A DNA stretch of 58,065 nucleotides from Candidatus Acetothermia bacterium (GCA_024653345.1 JANLFV010000009.1:1-58065), one strand, 5' to 3'; positions 7,791 through 17,958 are shown, counted from the first letter of the stretch. Translations and numbers: made by a program. Notes: generated by a model not told the origin, from the letters alone.

Positions 7791-9557
7791 TTAGCCTGCC
7801 ACCCGCTCCTTGCTCAGCTCCTCGAACTGCCCCTCCATTTCCCGCTCGAGCTGGGCGAACCGCTCCGATTGGCCCTCGGGGATGAACTTGGCCTGGGCGA
7901 TCGCCTCCCTGATCGGCAGCTCGAGGATCTGCTCGATCGGGGCCCCGCGGGCGATCGCCTCCCGCCCCAGCTCGTGGAACCTGATGATCAGCTTCAGCAT
8001 CCGGAGTTGCTTCTCGAGCGAGGTGTAGGCGTCCACCTCATCGAAGGCGCTCTGCATGAGAAAATCCTCCCGGATGCTCCTGGCCGTCTCCAGGGCCAGC
8101 CGGTCGGAAGGGGAGAGGGCCTCGACCCCCACGAGCCGGACGATCTCCTCCAGCTCGGCCTCGACCTGGAGGAGCCGCATCGCCTCCCGGCGGAGGTCGA
8201 GCCACTCCCGCCCTACCCTCTCGAGGTAGTAGGGCTCGAGCGCCTCGGCGTAGAGGGAGTAGCTCGTGAGCCAGTTGATGGCCGGGAAGTGGCGGCGGTT
8301 GGCGAGCTTGTCCTCCAGGCTCCAGAAGACCTTCACCACCCTCAGGGTGTTCTGGGTCACCGGCTCGGAGAGGTCCCCCCCGGGAGGGGAGACCGACCCG
8401 ATGACCGAGAGGGCCCCCTCCCGCTCGGGCCGGCCCAGGCAGATCACCCGCCCAGCCCGGGCGTAGAAGTCGGCGATCCGCGAGCCCAGATAGGCGGGGT
8501 AGCCCTCCTCCCCGGGCATCTCCTCGAGCCTGCCGGAGATCTCCCGCATCGCCTCGGCCCAGCGGCTGGTGGAGTCCGCGAGCAAGGCGACGCTGTAGCC
8601 CATGTCCCGGAAGTATTCTGCGATCGTGATGCCCGTGTAAACGGAGGCCTCCCTGGCCGCGACGGGCATATTCGAGGTGTTGGCGATGAGGACGCTCCGC
8701 TTCAGGAGCTTCTCCCCGGTCCGGGGGTCCTCGAGCTCTGGGAGCTCGATCAGGACATCGGTCATCTCATTCCCCCGCTCGCCGCAGCCGACGAAGACCA
8801 CGATCTCGGCATCGGCCCACTTGAGTAGCTGATGCTGGATCACAGTCTTCCCGCTCCCGAATGGGCCGGGGACGCAGGCCGTCCCGCCCTTGGCGATCGG
8901 GAAGAGGGCGTCGATCACCCTCTGGCCGGTCGAGAGCGGTTCCTTCGGAGCGAGCTTCTCCCGGTAGGGCCTAGCCTTCCGCACGGGCCAGCGCTGCATC
9001 AGCGTCAGCTCCCTCAAGCCCTCGGCCGTCCGGACCAGGCAGACGGGCTCCGTGACCGTGAACTCGCCCTCTTTGATCTCTTCGACGGTCCCCGCGAGCC
9101 CGGGCGGGACCATGATCCGATGCTCGACGAGCGGGGTCTCCTGGACTGTCCCGATGATATCCCCTGGGGAGACCAGGTCGCCGCGCTTGACCGCGGGCTT
9201 GAAGTGCCACCGCCGCTGGCGGTCGAGGGCCGGGAGCTCGGCCCCCCGGCGGATGAACGGCCCCCATTGGGTCTGGATCAGCTCGAGCGGCCGCTGAATC
9301 CCGTCGTAGATCGCCGCGATCAGCCCCGGCCCGAGCTCGACCGAGAGGGGCGCGCCGGTCGACTCGACCGGGTCGCCAGGCTTGAGCCCGGCCGTCTCCT
9401 CGTAGATCTGGATCGAGGCTAAGTCGCCCTCCAGCTCGATGATCTCGCCGATCAGCTTCTCGTGGCCGACACGGACGACATCGAACATCTTGGCGTCGGG
9501 GACGCCCTCGGCCACCACCAGCGGCCCCGACACCTTCGCGATTACCCCTTGTTTCAT
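7791..9557 (-). CDS. atpA: V/A-type ATPase catalytic subunit A
   Basis: Catalytic ATP-hydrolysing/synthesising subunit, 588 aa, full length. The Walker A loop is GPFGSGKT and is followed by the V/A-specific non-homologous region (about residues 115-200, with [17 protein letters not shown]). [72 protein letters not shown] and [15 protein letters not shown] are all present. It starts 2 bases after the stop of subunit F, indicating translational coupling. Confidence 0.98.
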   Translation of the reverse strand: MKQGVIAKVSGPLVVAEGVPDAKMFDVVRVGHEKLIGEIIELEGDLASIQIYEETAGLKPGDPVESTGAPLSVELGPGLIAAIYDGIQRPLELIQTQWGPFIRRGAELPALDRQRRWHFKPAVKRGDLVSPGDIIGTVQETPLVEHRIMVPPGLAGTVEEIKEGEFTVTEPVCLVRTAEGLRELTLMQRWPVRKARPYREKLAPKEPLSTGQRVIDALFPIAKGGTACVPGPFGSGKTVIQHQLLKWADAEIVVFVGCGERGNEMTDVLIELPELEDPRTGEKLLKRSVLIANTSNMPVAAREASVYTGITIAEYFRDMGYSVALLADSTSRWAEAMREISGRLEEMPGEEGYPAYLGSRIADFYARAGRVICLGRPEREGALSVIGSVSPPGGDLSEPVTQNTLRVVKVFWSLEDKLANRRHFPAINWLTSYSLYAEALEPYYLERVGREWLDLRREAMRLLQVEAELEEIVRLVGVEALSPSDRLALETARSIREDFLMQSAFDEVDAYTSLEKQLRMLKLIIRFHELGREAIARGAPIEQILELPIREAIAQAKFIPEGQSERFAQLEREMEGQFEELSKERVAG

Positions 9558-9559
9558 GT

Positions 9560-9889
9560 TTAACGCTCCTCAGCCAGGATATCGATCCCCACGGCCTTCT
9601 CCACGAGCCGCCGCAGCCGCTCCCGCGCCAGCCCCAGGCTCCCACGATGGTCGGGGATCATCACGATCGCCGGTGAGGGCTGCCGGCTGAACCGCTCGAT
9701 CAGCGGCAAAAGCCCCTGGGCCAGCCCCTCCGCGACGAAGATGATCGCGGCCCCCTGGCCCGCCAGCTCCAGGATCGCCGCCTCGGCCTCGCGGGGTGTG
9801 TGAGCGTCCATCACCAGGAGGCCCAGGCTCTTGAAGCCGAGGTAGATGTCCTTCGGGCCCACGACCCCGATCTTGGTAGGTTCAGGCAT
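9560..9889 (-). CDS. atpF: V/A-type ATPase subunit F
   Basis: Small central-stalk subunit that binds D, 109 aa. It has the Rossmann-like beginning [20 protein letters not shown] and the later strand [12 protein letters not shown] typical of the family. Its start overlaps the end of subunit C by 8 bases and its stop nearly touches subunit A. Confidence 0.93.
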   Translation of the reverse strand: MPEPTKIGVVGPKDIYLGFKSLGLLVMDAHTPREAEAAILELAGQGAAIIFVAEGLAQGLLPLIERFSRQPSPAIVMIPDHRGSLGLARERLRRLVEKAVGIDILAEER

Positions 9890-10907
9890 AGCTCGTCCTC
9901 AGCCTCTCTTTGAGCTCCTCCGGGGGAAGGCCGTTGATCTTCCCGACCATGATGATCCGGACGGCTTTGAGCTCCATCTCCTTGGCCAGGATGTAGGCCA
10001 CCAGCGGCTCCGGGCCGTAGAGGGAAAACCGCGTCGCCCGCAGCCGCGCGAGCACGAAGTTATCGCTCAGCCGGTCGAGCTGCCCTAGGTCCACCGGGCG
10101 GCCGGCCTCGGCCCGGACGGCCGCGATCAGCCTGGCATAAGGAGTATACTTAAGCGATTCGGGCCACTCTTCCAAGGGGAACTCGAGGAGCTCGAGCAGC
10201 CGATCATGAGGGATCGAGCCCGGTGGGACCAAGGCCCGAGCGAGGAAGGCCCGATCCTTCCCTAGGCCTTTCGCCCGGAGGGCGCTCTTCAGGTTCGCCA
10301 GATCACACCAGAGCTCGACCAGCCCTCGCAGGAAGGGCTGGCGGGCCGTCTCCCTAAGGTGAGCGAACATCTCCCGATCGACGACGAAGTCGAAGGCCTG
10401 GGCCGCCTTGGTCCTCTCATACTCGGCGACGGCCGCCTCGCCCGCCCGGGCCAGCTCCTCCGGGAGGGCCGACCAGACCGCCGTTTTCACCGCCTGAGCG
10501 ATCAGCTCGGCGGGGACCTCGCCCACACCGAAGACCGCCTCGCGCGGGTCTTCCTCCAGGAAATGGGCCTTCAGGAAGACCTTCAGGTTATGAAAATCAT
10601 AGCGCTTCTTGAGCCAGGCCACCACCTCCGGCTTAGGTGAGACGGACCGCGCGTATTGGTAGAGCCGCTCGAGCTCCTGCGCGAGCGCGGCCTCATACTC
10701 TTGCCAGCCGGTCTCCGCCGCCATTGCCAGCCCCGCCTCGGCGAGGAGCCGCCAGGCCTCCGCCGGGTCGGCGGCCTCAGCCAGCCTCGCGAGCTGAGCG
10801 CCGGTCAGGAGCCGCGTCTCGAGGACGCGGATGCTCCCGGTCGCGAAGGCATAGCCGCTGTCCTCGGTCAGCCCTTCAGCGTATTCCAGCTCGACCATCT
10901 CGTTCAT
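9882..10907 (-). CDS. atpC: V/A-type ATPase subunit C (d-type rotor cap)
   Basis: All-helical funnel protein that connects the central stalk to the proteolipid ring, 341 aa. Family features include the near N-terminal YAFATGSIRVLETRLLT, WLKKRYDFHNLKVFLKA in the middle, and a C-terminal region ending with ...GPEPLVAYILAKEMELKAVRIIMVGKINGLP, the most conserved part of the family. Gene order E-C-F-A-B-D is the standard one. It overlaps E by 4 bases and F by 8 bases. Confidence 0.95.
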   Translation of the reverse strand: MNEMVELEYAEGLTEDSGYAFATGSIRVLETRLLTGAQLARLAEAADPAEAWRLLAEAGLAMAAETGWQEYEAALAQELERLYQYARSVSPKPEVVAWLKKRYDFHNLKVFLKAHFLEEDPREAVFGVGEVPAELIAQAVKTAVWSALPEELARAGEAAVAEYERTKAAQAFDFVVDREMFAHLRETARQPFLRGLVELWCDLANLKSALRAKGLGKDRAFLARALVPPGSIPHDRLLELLEFPLEEWPESLKYTPYARLIAAVRAEAGRPVDLGQLDRLSDNFVLARLRATRFSLYGPEPLVAYILAKEMELKAVRIIMVGKINGLPPEELKERLRTSYA

Positions 10908-11500
10908 CCGAAGAGGAGCCGCGCTACCGCGGCCTCGAGCCCCTCCTTCGCCTGGCGGAGGAGCGTGGCGAAGGTCACATTCACCTCATACCCCTGGCCG
11001 CGGAGCACAAAGCCCCCGTCGAGCTCCCGGCCCTCCTGGGCTACCTTGAGCGAACCGGCCTTCCCCGCCCGCTTGAGAAGGGCGTTGACCTCCTCGAGCA
11101 GGTTCGTATCGCAGACCGCCGCGTCCCTGGGCGAGAGGAGGATCTCCTCCTCCCCGGTCTCGGCCGCGCGGACCAGTAGCTCCCGGAGGAAGGCCCGGTA
11201 TTCCTGGGTGCCGAGGCGGCCGAGCCTCTCACCCGCCTCGGCGAAGACCCGGTCGAGCACCTCCCGCTTGGCCGCGAGGACCTTATTCCGCGCCTCAAGC
11301 TCGGCGAGCGCGAGGTGCCGCCTCCGGCGGCGCTGGGCCTCCTTTTCGGCGGCCTGGAGGATCGGCTCGCTCGCGGCCTGGGCCTCCTCTTCCGCCCGCT
11401 TGAGGATCTCCTTGGCTTCCCGCTCGGCCTCCTCCAAGATCCGGGCGGCCTCGGCCTCGGCGTCCGCGATCAGCTTGGCGACAATCTTATCGACGCCCAT
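10904..11500 (-). CDS. atpE: V/A-type ATPase peripheral stalk subunit E
   Basis: Peripheral stalk subunit, 198 aa. The N-terminal ~90 residues are a charged Ala/Glu/Arg coiled coil (EAEAARILEEAEREAKEIL). The C-terminal globular half ends with the family's Gly-rich strand LDGGFVLRGQGYEVNVTFATLL. It pairs with the G/H subunit encoded at 14314-14667. Its start is 4 bases after the stop of the proteolipid gene. Confidence 0.93.
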   Translation of the reverse strand: MGVDKIVAKLIADAEAEAARILEEAEREAKEILKRAEEEAQAASEPILQAAEKEAQRRRRRHLALAELEARNKVLAAKREVLDRVFAEAGERLGRLGTQEYRAFLRELLVRAAETGEEEILLSPRDAAVCDTNLLEEVNALLKRAGKAGSLKVAQEGRELDGGFVLRGQGYEVNVTFATLLRQAKEGLEAAVARLLFG

Positions 11501-11504
11501 CCCT

Positions 11505-12026
<522 letters not shown>

Positions 12027-12030
12027 TTAG

Positions 12031-14250
12031 TCAGCTCTCTTTGACCTCATAGAAGACCGGTTCCTTCGCAAATGGCCTGAAGCGATCACCTCCGGACTCA
12101 TAGAACTTCGTGAAGAACTCGACATACTGCAGCCTCGCCGAGTGGACGAAGGCCGAGAGGGAATTGATTACCAGGCTGAACGGCTGGCCAAACATGATGA
12201 TCAGCGCCGCCACGACGATTCCCACGACCTTGGGGAGGCCGAAGAGGCCGGGGAGGACCCCGCCGAGGACGGTCGCGAAGGTGTTGATGGACATGGCGAT
12301 CAAGCCGGTAGCGACCCCCAGGGCCATGATCCTAGCATACGAGAGCATATCCCCGAGGAAGCCGGTGGCCCCGTAGAGCCTGAAGAGCCCCGAGCCGAGC
12401 CGCTTGACCACTGAGATCAGGCGCCTTCCCCAGCCCTTCCCCGGGCCGGTCACGCCAGCCCAGACCAGGCCCGCGCCCGCCAGTCCGAGGGCGGCACCGT
12501 TCAAGAGGGCCGGTCCCTTCATCATCAGCATCAGCGCAATCAGGACGACCAGCCAGGGGATTTGCTCCCGCCAGGGCCTCTCGGGATCGGCCCGCGAGAA
12601 GAGCATGACCGCGAAGAAGCCGAGCAGGAGGAGGGTGTTCGCCAGGGGCGCGATCGACTGGGGGAGGCCCTCGAGCCCGAGCATCGGGGGGATCCCGATC
12701 CCGGCGAAGAGCCCCAAGCCCAGGAGGAAGAGGGCCCAGCTCCCCTCGCGGAAGAGCCCCTCCTTGAACCGTCCGGCCCGGGCCAGATCCCAGAGCTCGA
12801 GGAGGTGGCCGAGCAGGACCTGGAAGAAGCCGAAGACCATCGTCAGCCCGAGGAAGGCGATCAGCCCGTCCGCGCCGCTCACATCGAAGAGCTGGAGCTT
12901 CCTGAGGAACGGGACCATGCCCGCCAGCTCGGGGCCGAACCAGCCCCCGGTCAGAGCCCCCGCGACCAGGGCCACAAAGCCCCCCATGATCAGGAGGTTC
13001 GCGAACCGGCGGAAGGACTCGCCCCGAAACTTCCGCTTCAAGAGGGAGAAGATGACCATCAGCGCCAGGCCATAGCCGGCATCGGTGAGGGCCACCCCGA
13101 AGAAGAGGGCGAAGAACGGGGCTACGAACGGCGTGGGGTCCAGCTCGCCCGGCCTGGGGAGGCCGAAGAGCCGGACCACCATCTCCGCGGGGCGGAAGAG
13201 CGGCCTATTCTCCAAGACCACCGGCGGGCGCTCACCCGGCTCGGGCTCGATCGGCTCGAGGTAGACCTCCTCAGCCGCGACATTTTTCTCGATCGCCTCC
13301 TTCAGCCTGGGGAAGTCCGCGGCCCGAACCCAGCCCTCCAAGATGAAGGTGTTTGGGCTCCCGATCAGCCGCTGCTGGGCCGCCCGCCTCAGGAATTCGT
13401 CGTGGAAGTGCTGGTAGAGGGCCTGGAGCTTCAGCTTCTCCACCACCAGGGCCTCGGCCTCGTGGAGGAGCTCCTCCCGCCGGCGAGAGAGCCCCTCGAT
13501 CCGGCGGTCCAGCTCCGCGAGGATCTCCCGCGGCGAGCCACGGAACTCCCCCGCCAGGGCCGCGAATGGGGCGGGGATGCGCTCGAACCCCAGCTCGCCG
13601 GCCAACTGGAGGAAGGGGTCCTCGAGCTCGGAAGGCATGAAGGCATAGATGCAGAGCCTGTTCCCCTGGACCCCGGCCTCATGGAGGAAGACCAGCCCGG
13701 CGAGCTCCTCCCTCAGGCGGCCCTTCAGCCCTTCAAGCTTCTTGCGGTCCCTGGGGAGCCTACCGGCCACGAAGGCCACCAAATGGCTCGAGCGCAGCTC
13801 CTCGATCGGGATCGCCACCTCGGCCCAGGGCAAAAGCTCGTTGCGGAGGGCCTCGAGCTTAGCCAGTTCGGAGCGGAGCTGGGCCGGCTCGAGGTCCAGG
13901 GCCCTTGCCCGCTCATAGACCGGCTTGTAATCGTAATTTTCGACGATCTCCTCTAGCTCGTCCGCGGTGATCTCGGCCTTAGGGTTGGTCAAGCTCTCCA
14001 GGAGCCCGGCCTTCGGCTCGAACCGGGCGATAAAGTCCAGGACATACTTGATCTCGCTGAGCTTCTGCTCGAGCTCCTCGACCTGGGCCCGCTTGGCCCG
14101 GAAGAGCCCAAGGACTCCTTCTGAGCCCTCATCCCTGCCCGTGAGATCCGAGATCTGGAGGACTCCGAGGTCTTGGAGGACGGCCATGACCGCCTCGCGG
14201 ACGGAGTCGTGGCCGATCAGCCGGACCTTCTGCATCCTCGCCAGGGCCAT
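12031..14250 (-). CDS. atpI: V/A-type ATPase membrane subunit I (a-subunit)
   Basis: Stator subunit that forms the ion half-channels, 739 aa. The first ~350 residues are cytosolic, with coiled coils (LFRAKRAQVEELEQKLSEIK; two long Arg/Glu helices), and bind the peripheral stalks. The C-terminal half has about eight membrane helices, including FFALFFGVALTDAGYGL, SYARIMALGVATGLIAMSIN and NSLSAFVHSARLQYVEFFTKFYESGG, all strongly conserved in the family. The gene is followed after 25 bases by the proteolipid and preceded 63 bases upstream by the G/H subunit gene. Confidence 0.96.
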   Translation of the reverse strand: MALARMQKVRLIGHDSVREAVMAVLQDLGVLQISDLTGRDEGSEGVLGLFRAKRAQVEELEQKLSEIKYVLDFIARFEPKAGLLESLTNPKAEITADELEEIVENYDYKPVYERARALDLEPAQLRSELAKLEALRNELLPWAEVAIPIEELRSSHLVAFVAGRLPRDRKKLEGLKGRLREELAGLVFLHEAGVQGNRLCIYAFMPSELEDPFLQLAGELGFERIPAPFAALAGEFRGSPREILAELDRRIEGLSRRREELLHEAEALVVEKLKLQALYQHFHDEFLRRAAQQRLIGSPNTFILEGWVRAADFPRLKEAIEKNVAAEEVYLEPIEPEPGERPPVVLENRPLFRPAEMVVRLFGLPRPGELDPTPFVAPFFALFFGVALTDAGYGLALMVIFSLLKRKFRGESFRRFANLLIMGGFVALVAGALTGGWFGPELAGMVPFLRKLQLFDVSGADGLIAFLGLTMVFGFFQVLLGHLLELWDLARAGRFKEGLFREGSWALFLLGLGLFAGIGIPPMLGLEGLPQSIAPLANTLLLLGFFAVMLFSRADPERPWREQIPWLVVLIALMLMMKGPALLNGAALGLAGAGLVWAGVTGPGKGWGRRLISVVKRLGSGLFRLYGATGFLGDMLSYARIMALGVATGLIAMSINTFATVLGGVLPGLFGLPKVVGIVVAALIIMFGQPFSLVINSLSAFVHSARLQYVEFFTKFYESGGDRFRPFAKEPVFYEVKES

Positions 14251-14313
14251 CTCTTCGATCGATCGCTCCTGCCGGCTCGGCTCAGTCAGCTTGGCTTAGC
14301 TGGGATGAGACTC

Positions 14314-14667
14314 TTAGGGCCCCTTCCCGGGCGGGCCGGCCTTCAAGTCTAGCCGGAGGAGCCGCTCGAGGACAAATTTGACGGCCTCATCGAACCGGGC
14401 CTGGGCCCGCTCCCTCTCGCTTTGGGCCTGCTCCTCGCCCCGGCGGCGGACCCCCTCGGCCTCGAGGCGGGCCTGCGCCTCGGCCTCTTCTGCCAGCTTC
14501 TCTCCCTGGAGTTGAGCCTCGTTCTTGGCCCGAGCTAACAACCCTTGGGCTTCCCGTCGCGCCTGCAGGACGATCTCCCGCGCCCGTGCTTGCGCCTCCT
14601 GCTTGATCTTCTCGGCCCGCTCCTCGGCCTCGCGGATCTGCTGAAGGAAATCCTCTGTCCCAGCCAT
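14314..14667 (-). CDS. V/A-type ATPase subunit G/H (peripheral stalk)
   Basis: A 117-residue, almost entirely helical Ala/Glu/Arg/Gln coiled coil (EAEERAEKIKQEAQARAREI and onward) ending in a short LLRLDLKAG tail. Size, composition and position immediately before subunit I match the small peripheral stalk subunit (G in E. hirae naming, H in archaeal naming) that dimerises with E. It begins 5 bases after the frr stop. Low-complexity sequence makes family assignment depend partly on context. Confidence 0.85.
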   Translation of the reverse strand: MAGTEDFLQQIREAEERAEKIKQEAQARAREIVLQARREAQGLLARAKNEAQLQGEKLAEEAEAQARLEAEGVRRRGEEQAQSERERAQARFDEAVKFVLERLLRLDLKAGPPGKGP

Positions 14668-14672
14668 AGCAG

Positions 14673-15239
14673 TTAGACGGTCAGGATCTGCTTCTCCTTG
14701 TCAGTGATCAGCTCGTCGATCTTCGTCGTATACTCATGGGTGATCTCGTTCAGTTCCTCCAAGCGGCTGTAGAGCTCGTCCTCGGGGAGCTTCCCCTCCT
14801 TCTCCATCTTCTCCAGGGCCTCCTTTGTATCCCGGCGGATGTTCCGGATCGCCACCTTCGCCTCCTCGCCCCGCTCCTTGACGAGCTTCACCAGCTCCCG
14901 CCGCCGCTCCTCGGAGAGCTTGGGGATCTTGATCCGGACGAGCGCCTCCTCCGCTTGAGGGTTGAGGCCGAGGTTCGCCTCCAGGATCCCCCGCTTGATC
15001 GCCTCCTTCTGCGTGGGGTCATAGGGCCTGACGACCAGTTGGTCCGGGTCGGGGGCGGTGATCGTCGCCAGGTGCTTCAGCGGGGTCGGGACCCCGTAGT
15101 AGTTGATCTTCACATCCTCGATGAGCGCGGGGTTGGCCCGACCGGTCCGGATCCGCCGGAGGTCCTCCTCGAGGATCTCTAAGCTCTTCTTCATCCGTTC
15201 CCGCATCTCTTGAACCTGCTTCTCGGCCATCATGACCAC
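14673..15239 (-). CDS. frr: Ribosome recycling factor
   Basis: Splits post-termination 70S ribosomes together with EF-G. The ~185-aa protein has the family hallmarks EDLRRIRTGRANPALIEDVKINYYG, PTPLKHLATITAPDPDQLVV, IRIKIPKLSEERRRELVKLVKERGEEAKVAIRNIRRD and the C-terminal KIDELITDKEKQIL. Candidate starts are GTG at 15239 and ATGs at 15233 and 15230; the last gives the most typical N-terminus (MAEKQVQEMRERM). The promoter lies directly against these codons, so the message is leaderless or nearly so. It is the first gene of the V-ATPase operon, an unusual position for frr, which more often follows pyrH. Confidence 0.96.
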   Translation of the reverse strand: MVMMAEKQVQEMRERMKKSLEILEEDLRRIRTGRANPALIEDVKINYYGVPTPLKHLATITAPDPDQLVVRPYDPTQKEAIKRGILEANLGLNPQAEEALVRIKIPKLSEERRRELVKLVKERGEEAKVAIRNIRRDTKEALEKMEKEGKLPEDELYSRLEELNEITHEYTTKIDELITDKEKQILTV

Positions 15240-15247
15240 CGCGGGGG

Positions 15248-15276
15248 ATTATAGTTCTGTTGAGCTCCCAAATCAA
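15248..15276 (-). promoter_or_regulatory. Promoter for frr and the V-ATPase operon
   Basis: On the minus strand, TTGATT (15276-15271), 17-base spacer, TATAAT (15253-15248). Predicted start is near 15241, 2 nt before the GTG and 8-11 nt before the ATGs. Confidence 0.7.
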
Positions 15277-15285
15277 GGCCGAGCG

Positions 15286-15314
15286 TTGCGCGCTCGAGCG
15301 GCGCGGACTAGAAT
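15286..15314 (+). promoter_or_regulatory. Promoter for the cca gene
   Basis: TTGCGC (15286-15291), 17-base spacer, TAGAAT (15309-15314). It is divergent from the frr promoter, with about 10 bases between the two -35 boxes. Leader is about 16 nt. Confidence 0.55.
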
Positions 15315-15336
15315 CTTCCGCTTGGAGCGATGAGCA

Positions 15337-16809
15337 TTGGCTAGTGAGCGGATCGAGCTCGAGGAGATCTTTCGCCAGCAGCCCTATCTCCGGGAGATCT
15401 TCGCCAGACTGACCCGGGCGGGCCACGATGTGGCCCTCGTGGGCGGCGTGGTCCGAGATGCCCTGCTGGCCCAGTTCGAGGGGCGAAGGTTCATACCTCA
15501 GGACATCGATCTGGCCACCGCCGCCCTGCCGCAGGAGGTCAAGCGGCTCTTCCCCGACTGGCGGGTCCTCGAGGTGGGGGAGGCCTTCGGCGTGCTCCGG
15601 CTCCTCGCCCCTGATGGGCACGAGTATGAGCTGGCCACCTTCCGGCGGGAAGGGGAGTATGACGGCCGCCGCCCGAAAGATGTGGCCTTGGGCCGAACGC
15701 TGGAGGAGGACCTCCGCCGCCGGGACCTGACGATCAACGGCCTGGCCGCGCGCGCGAACGGGGAGGTGATCGACCTCGTGGGCGGGGTGAGCGACCTCAG
15801 GGAGAGGATCGTCCGGACGATCGGCGACCCCGAGGAGCGGTTCTCCGAGGACTATCTGAGAATCCTTCGGGCGATCAGATGCGCCTGCCACATCGACGGC
15901 CGCCTGACCGAGGAGGTGAGCGTCGCGATCAAGCGGAACGGGGCGAAGCTGCTCGCGATCGCCTGGGAGCGAATCCGCGAGGAACTGGTCAAGATGCTCC
16001 AGACGCCTCGCGCGGCCCGCGGGATCAGGCTGCTCGACGAGCACGGCCTCCTGGAACTACTCCTCCCCGAGCTTGTGGCGACCAAGGGCGTGAGGCAGCC
16101 GGAGAGGTATCATCCCGAAGGGGATGTCTACACCCATACGCTCGTCGCCCTGGAGGTGGCCGACCGGCTCGGCTTCGAGCCGCTGGTGAAGCTCGCGGTC
16201 CTCTTGCACGATCTGGGCAAGCCCTTGGCCCTCGAGAGGAACAAGGGCGAACACGCGGGCGGCCATGAGCTCATCGGAGAGGAGTTGGCTGAGGCGATCT
16301 GCCACCGGTTCCGGCTGAGCAACGACGAGATCAAGGTCGTGAAATACCTGGTCCGGGAGCACCTGCGGATCGCCAAGCTTCCGGAGATGACCCGCCCGAG
16401 GCAGATCCGCTTCGTCCAGGAGGGGATGGCCCCGGCCGGGCCCGGTGCAGCCTTCGCTGCCCTCCGGCGGAAGTTCCCCCTCTTCTTCAAGCTCTTGCAG
16501 CTCCTGATCGCCGACTGCGAGGCGAGCGTCCACCGCTCAAGCGGCTGGCTCCCGGTCTTGCAGACCTTCGTCGGCCTATTGCCCCAGCTCAAGCGGCTCG
16601 AGGAATTGGAGGCGGCCCATAAGCTGCTCGACGGCCACGATGTCCTTGAGATGGGCCTGCCGGAGGGACCGCTGGTCGGCCAGATCTTAGAGCAGGTCTA
16701 CGACCAAGTCCTCTCAGGGAGAATCCAGAGCCGGGAGGCGGCGCTCGCCCTGGCGAGGGAACTGGCCGAGAAGGCTCGCGCTTCCAACCAACCTCGGGAG
16801 GCCCTATAA
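15337..16809 (+). CDS. cca: CCA tRNA nucleotidyltransferase / poly(A) polymerase family with HD domain
   Basis: Class II nucleotidyltransferase, 490 aa. The head domain has LVGGVVRDALL and the metal-binding DIDLATAAL, then EEDLRRRDLTINGLA and GDPEERFSEDYLRILRAIR, all family signatures. A phosphohydrolase HD domain follows (HTLVALEVADR; LLHDLGKP; HELIGEELAE), and then a helical C-terminus. It adds or repairs the 3' CCA of tRNA, or could be an A-adding or poly(A) form; sequence alone does not decide. The tRNA in this window does not encode CCA, which fits a need for this enzyme. The start is the TTG at 15337; no in-frame ATG precedes the catalytic core and GGAG lies upstream. Confidence 0.92.
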   Translation: MASERIELEEIFRQQPYLREIFARLTRAGHDVALVGGVVRDALLAQFEGRRFIPQDIDLATAALPQEVKRLFPDWRVLEVGEAFGVLRLLAPDGHEYELATFRREGEYDGRRPKDVALGRTLEEDLRRRDLTINGLAARANGEVIDLVGGVSDLRERIVRTIGDPEERFSEDYLRILRAIRCACHIDGRLTEEVSVAIKRNGAKLLAIAWERIREELVKMLQTPRAARGIRLLDEHGLLELLLPELVATKGVRQPERYHPEGDVYTHTLVALEVADRLGFEPLVKLAVLLHDLGKPLALERNKGEHAGGHELIGEELAEAICHRFRLSNDEIKVVKYLVREHLRIAKLPEMTRPRQIRFVQEGMAPAGPGAAFAALRRKFPLFFKLLQLLIADCEASVHRSSGWLPVLQTFVGLLPQLKRLEELEAAHKLLDGHDVLEMGLPEGPLVGQILEQVYDQVLSGRIQSREAALALARELAEKARASNQPREAL

Positions 16810-16810
16810 T
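16782..16810 (+). promoter_or_regulatory. Promoter for the secreted protein gene at 16831
   Basis: TTCCAA (16782-16787), 17-base spacer, TATAAT (16805-16810), overlapping the end of cca. Predicted start is near 16817, leaving 14 nt that consist almost only of the AGGAGG ribosome-binding site and spacer. Confidence 0.6.
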
Positions 16811-16830
16811 CTGACCAGGAGGTGGTCCAA

Positions 16831-17958
16831 GTGAGGAACTCGCGAAGAGCGGTCGGCTTGCTCCTGCTCCTCGGACTGTTGGCATGCAGCGGCCTTGCGC
16901 TGCTGGGGAACCCCATCCCCGTCCCGACGCTGCTCATGCCCGAGGAATACATCGACGCCTTGATCTTCGCTGATATGGGGAGGGTCCGCGCGGTCGTGGA
17001 GGGCGTCTATCCGTTCGCTAACTTTGGGGTCTACGCCGCGACGATGTATTACCCCGTTCCGCCGGATGCCACCGGGATCAGTGTCTGGCTCGACGGGGCC
17101 GAACTGGAGTGGCGCTATGTCACCTCCGGCTGCGAGATCTCACCCTACTACCCCACAGCGGTTGGGGACTACCGGATGATTGCCTGGCAGATCGAGGCGG
17201 CTCCCGAGCGGTTCCAGATCAAGGTCCGCTATGAGCACGAGCTCCCGCAGCTCGGCGCGCGCTATGCCTTCGTCTACGCCCTGGGGACCGGGCGGTTCCT
17301 CGAATACTACGCAAAGGAAACGACGGCCTATGTCAAGGTCCGGCTCGAGCTCGGCCTCTCCGCGGTGGAGGCCTTCCTCGGCTCCCTCCCGGTCGCCTGC
17401 GAGGTGGACCAGGAGGCTGGGGAGGCAGTCATGACACTGGTCCAGAAGAGCCAGCCCTTCCAGCCGCTGACTGAGGACCTGCTCATCCTGTTCGAGCGAA
17501 GCCTCTCGATCCCCGAGGCGATCGATGCCGACGGCGACGGGAGGATCTCGGACGGCGAGATGCTCCAGGCGATCCGCTACTGGATCGATGATGCACCGGT
17601 CCCCGGAACGGACGGGCAGCGGATCAGCGACCTCATGCTCCACAAGCTCGCCGAGTTCTGGTTCTTCGGGGAGCGGTTCGTCTTGGCTTCCTATCAAGCG
17701 CGGGAGCGGGCGATCGCGCACCTGCTCGCGACCATTCCAGACTTCCCCCTAACGATGGGAGTCATCTGGGATGCAGTGCGAGCCACGCCCGAAGGGCTGC
17801 TCGGCTACGAGACGATCCGCTACGCCCACGGAGAATGGCAGATCGACGTGGGCTACCCTGTGATCCCCTATCCCGATTATGATCTCACGGTCAGCAATAG
17901 CGCGACCGGCTTCAGTTGGCGGGGCAGGGTTCGCGCTCCGGGCCTGATCGTCGATTAG
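16831..17958 (+). CDS. Secreted or lipid-anchored protein with EF-hand-like calcium loop
   Basis: Unrecognised 375-aa exported protein. The N-terminus has Arg residues followed by a Leu-rich core; LLAC within it could be a lipobox, but hydrophobic residues continue after the Cys, so an ordinary signal peptide is equally possible. The middle is rich in beta-type sequence and aromatic residues. Near residues 230-245 a loop DADGDGRISDGE matches an EF-hand/dockerin calcium-binding loop, followed by a helix (MLQAIRYWID). I chose the GTG at 16831 because a perfect AGGAGG (16817-16822) lies 8 bases before it. It appears to be a single transcription unit with its own promoter and a terminator after the stop. 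Function unknown. Confidence 0.75.
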   Translation: MRNSRRAVGLLLLLGLLACSGLALLGNPIPVPTLLMPEEYIDALIFADMGRVRAVVEGVYPFANFGVYAATMYYPVPPDATGISVWLDGAELEWRYVTSGCEISPYYPTAVGDYRMIAWQIEAAPERFQIKVRYEHELPQLGARYAFVYALGTGRFLEYYAKETTAYVKVRLELGLSAVEAFLGSLPVACEVDQEAGEAVMTLVQKSQPFQPLTEDLLILFERSLSIPEAIDADGDGRISDGEMLQAIRYWIDDAPVPGTDGQRISDLMLHKLAEFWFFGERFVLASYQARERAIAHLLATIPDFPLTMGVIWDAVRATPEGLLGYETIRYAHGEWQIDVGYPVIPYPDYDLTVSNSATGFSWRGRVRAPGLIVD

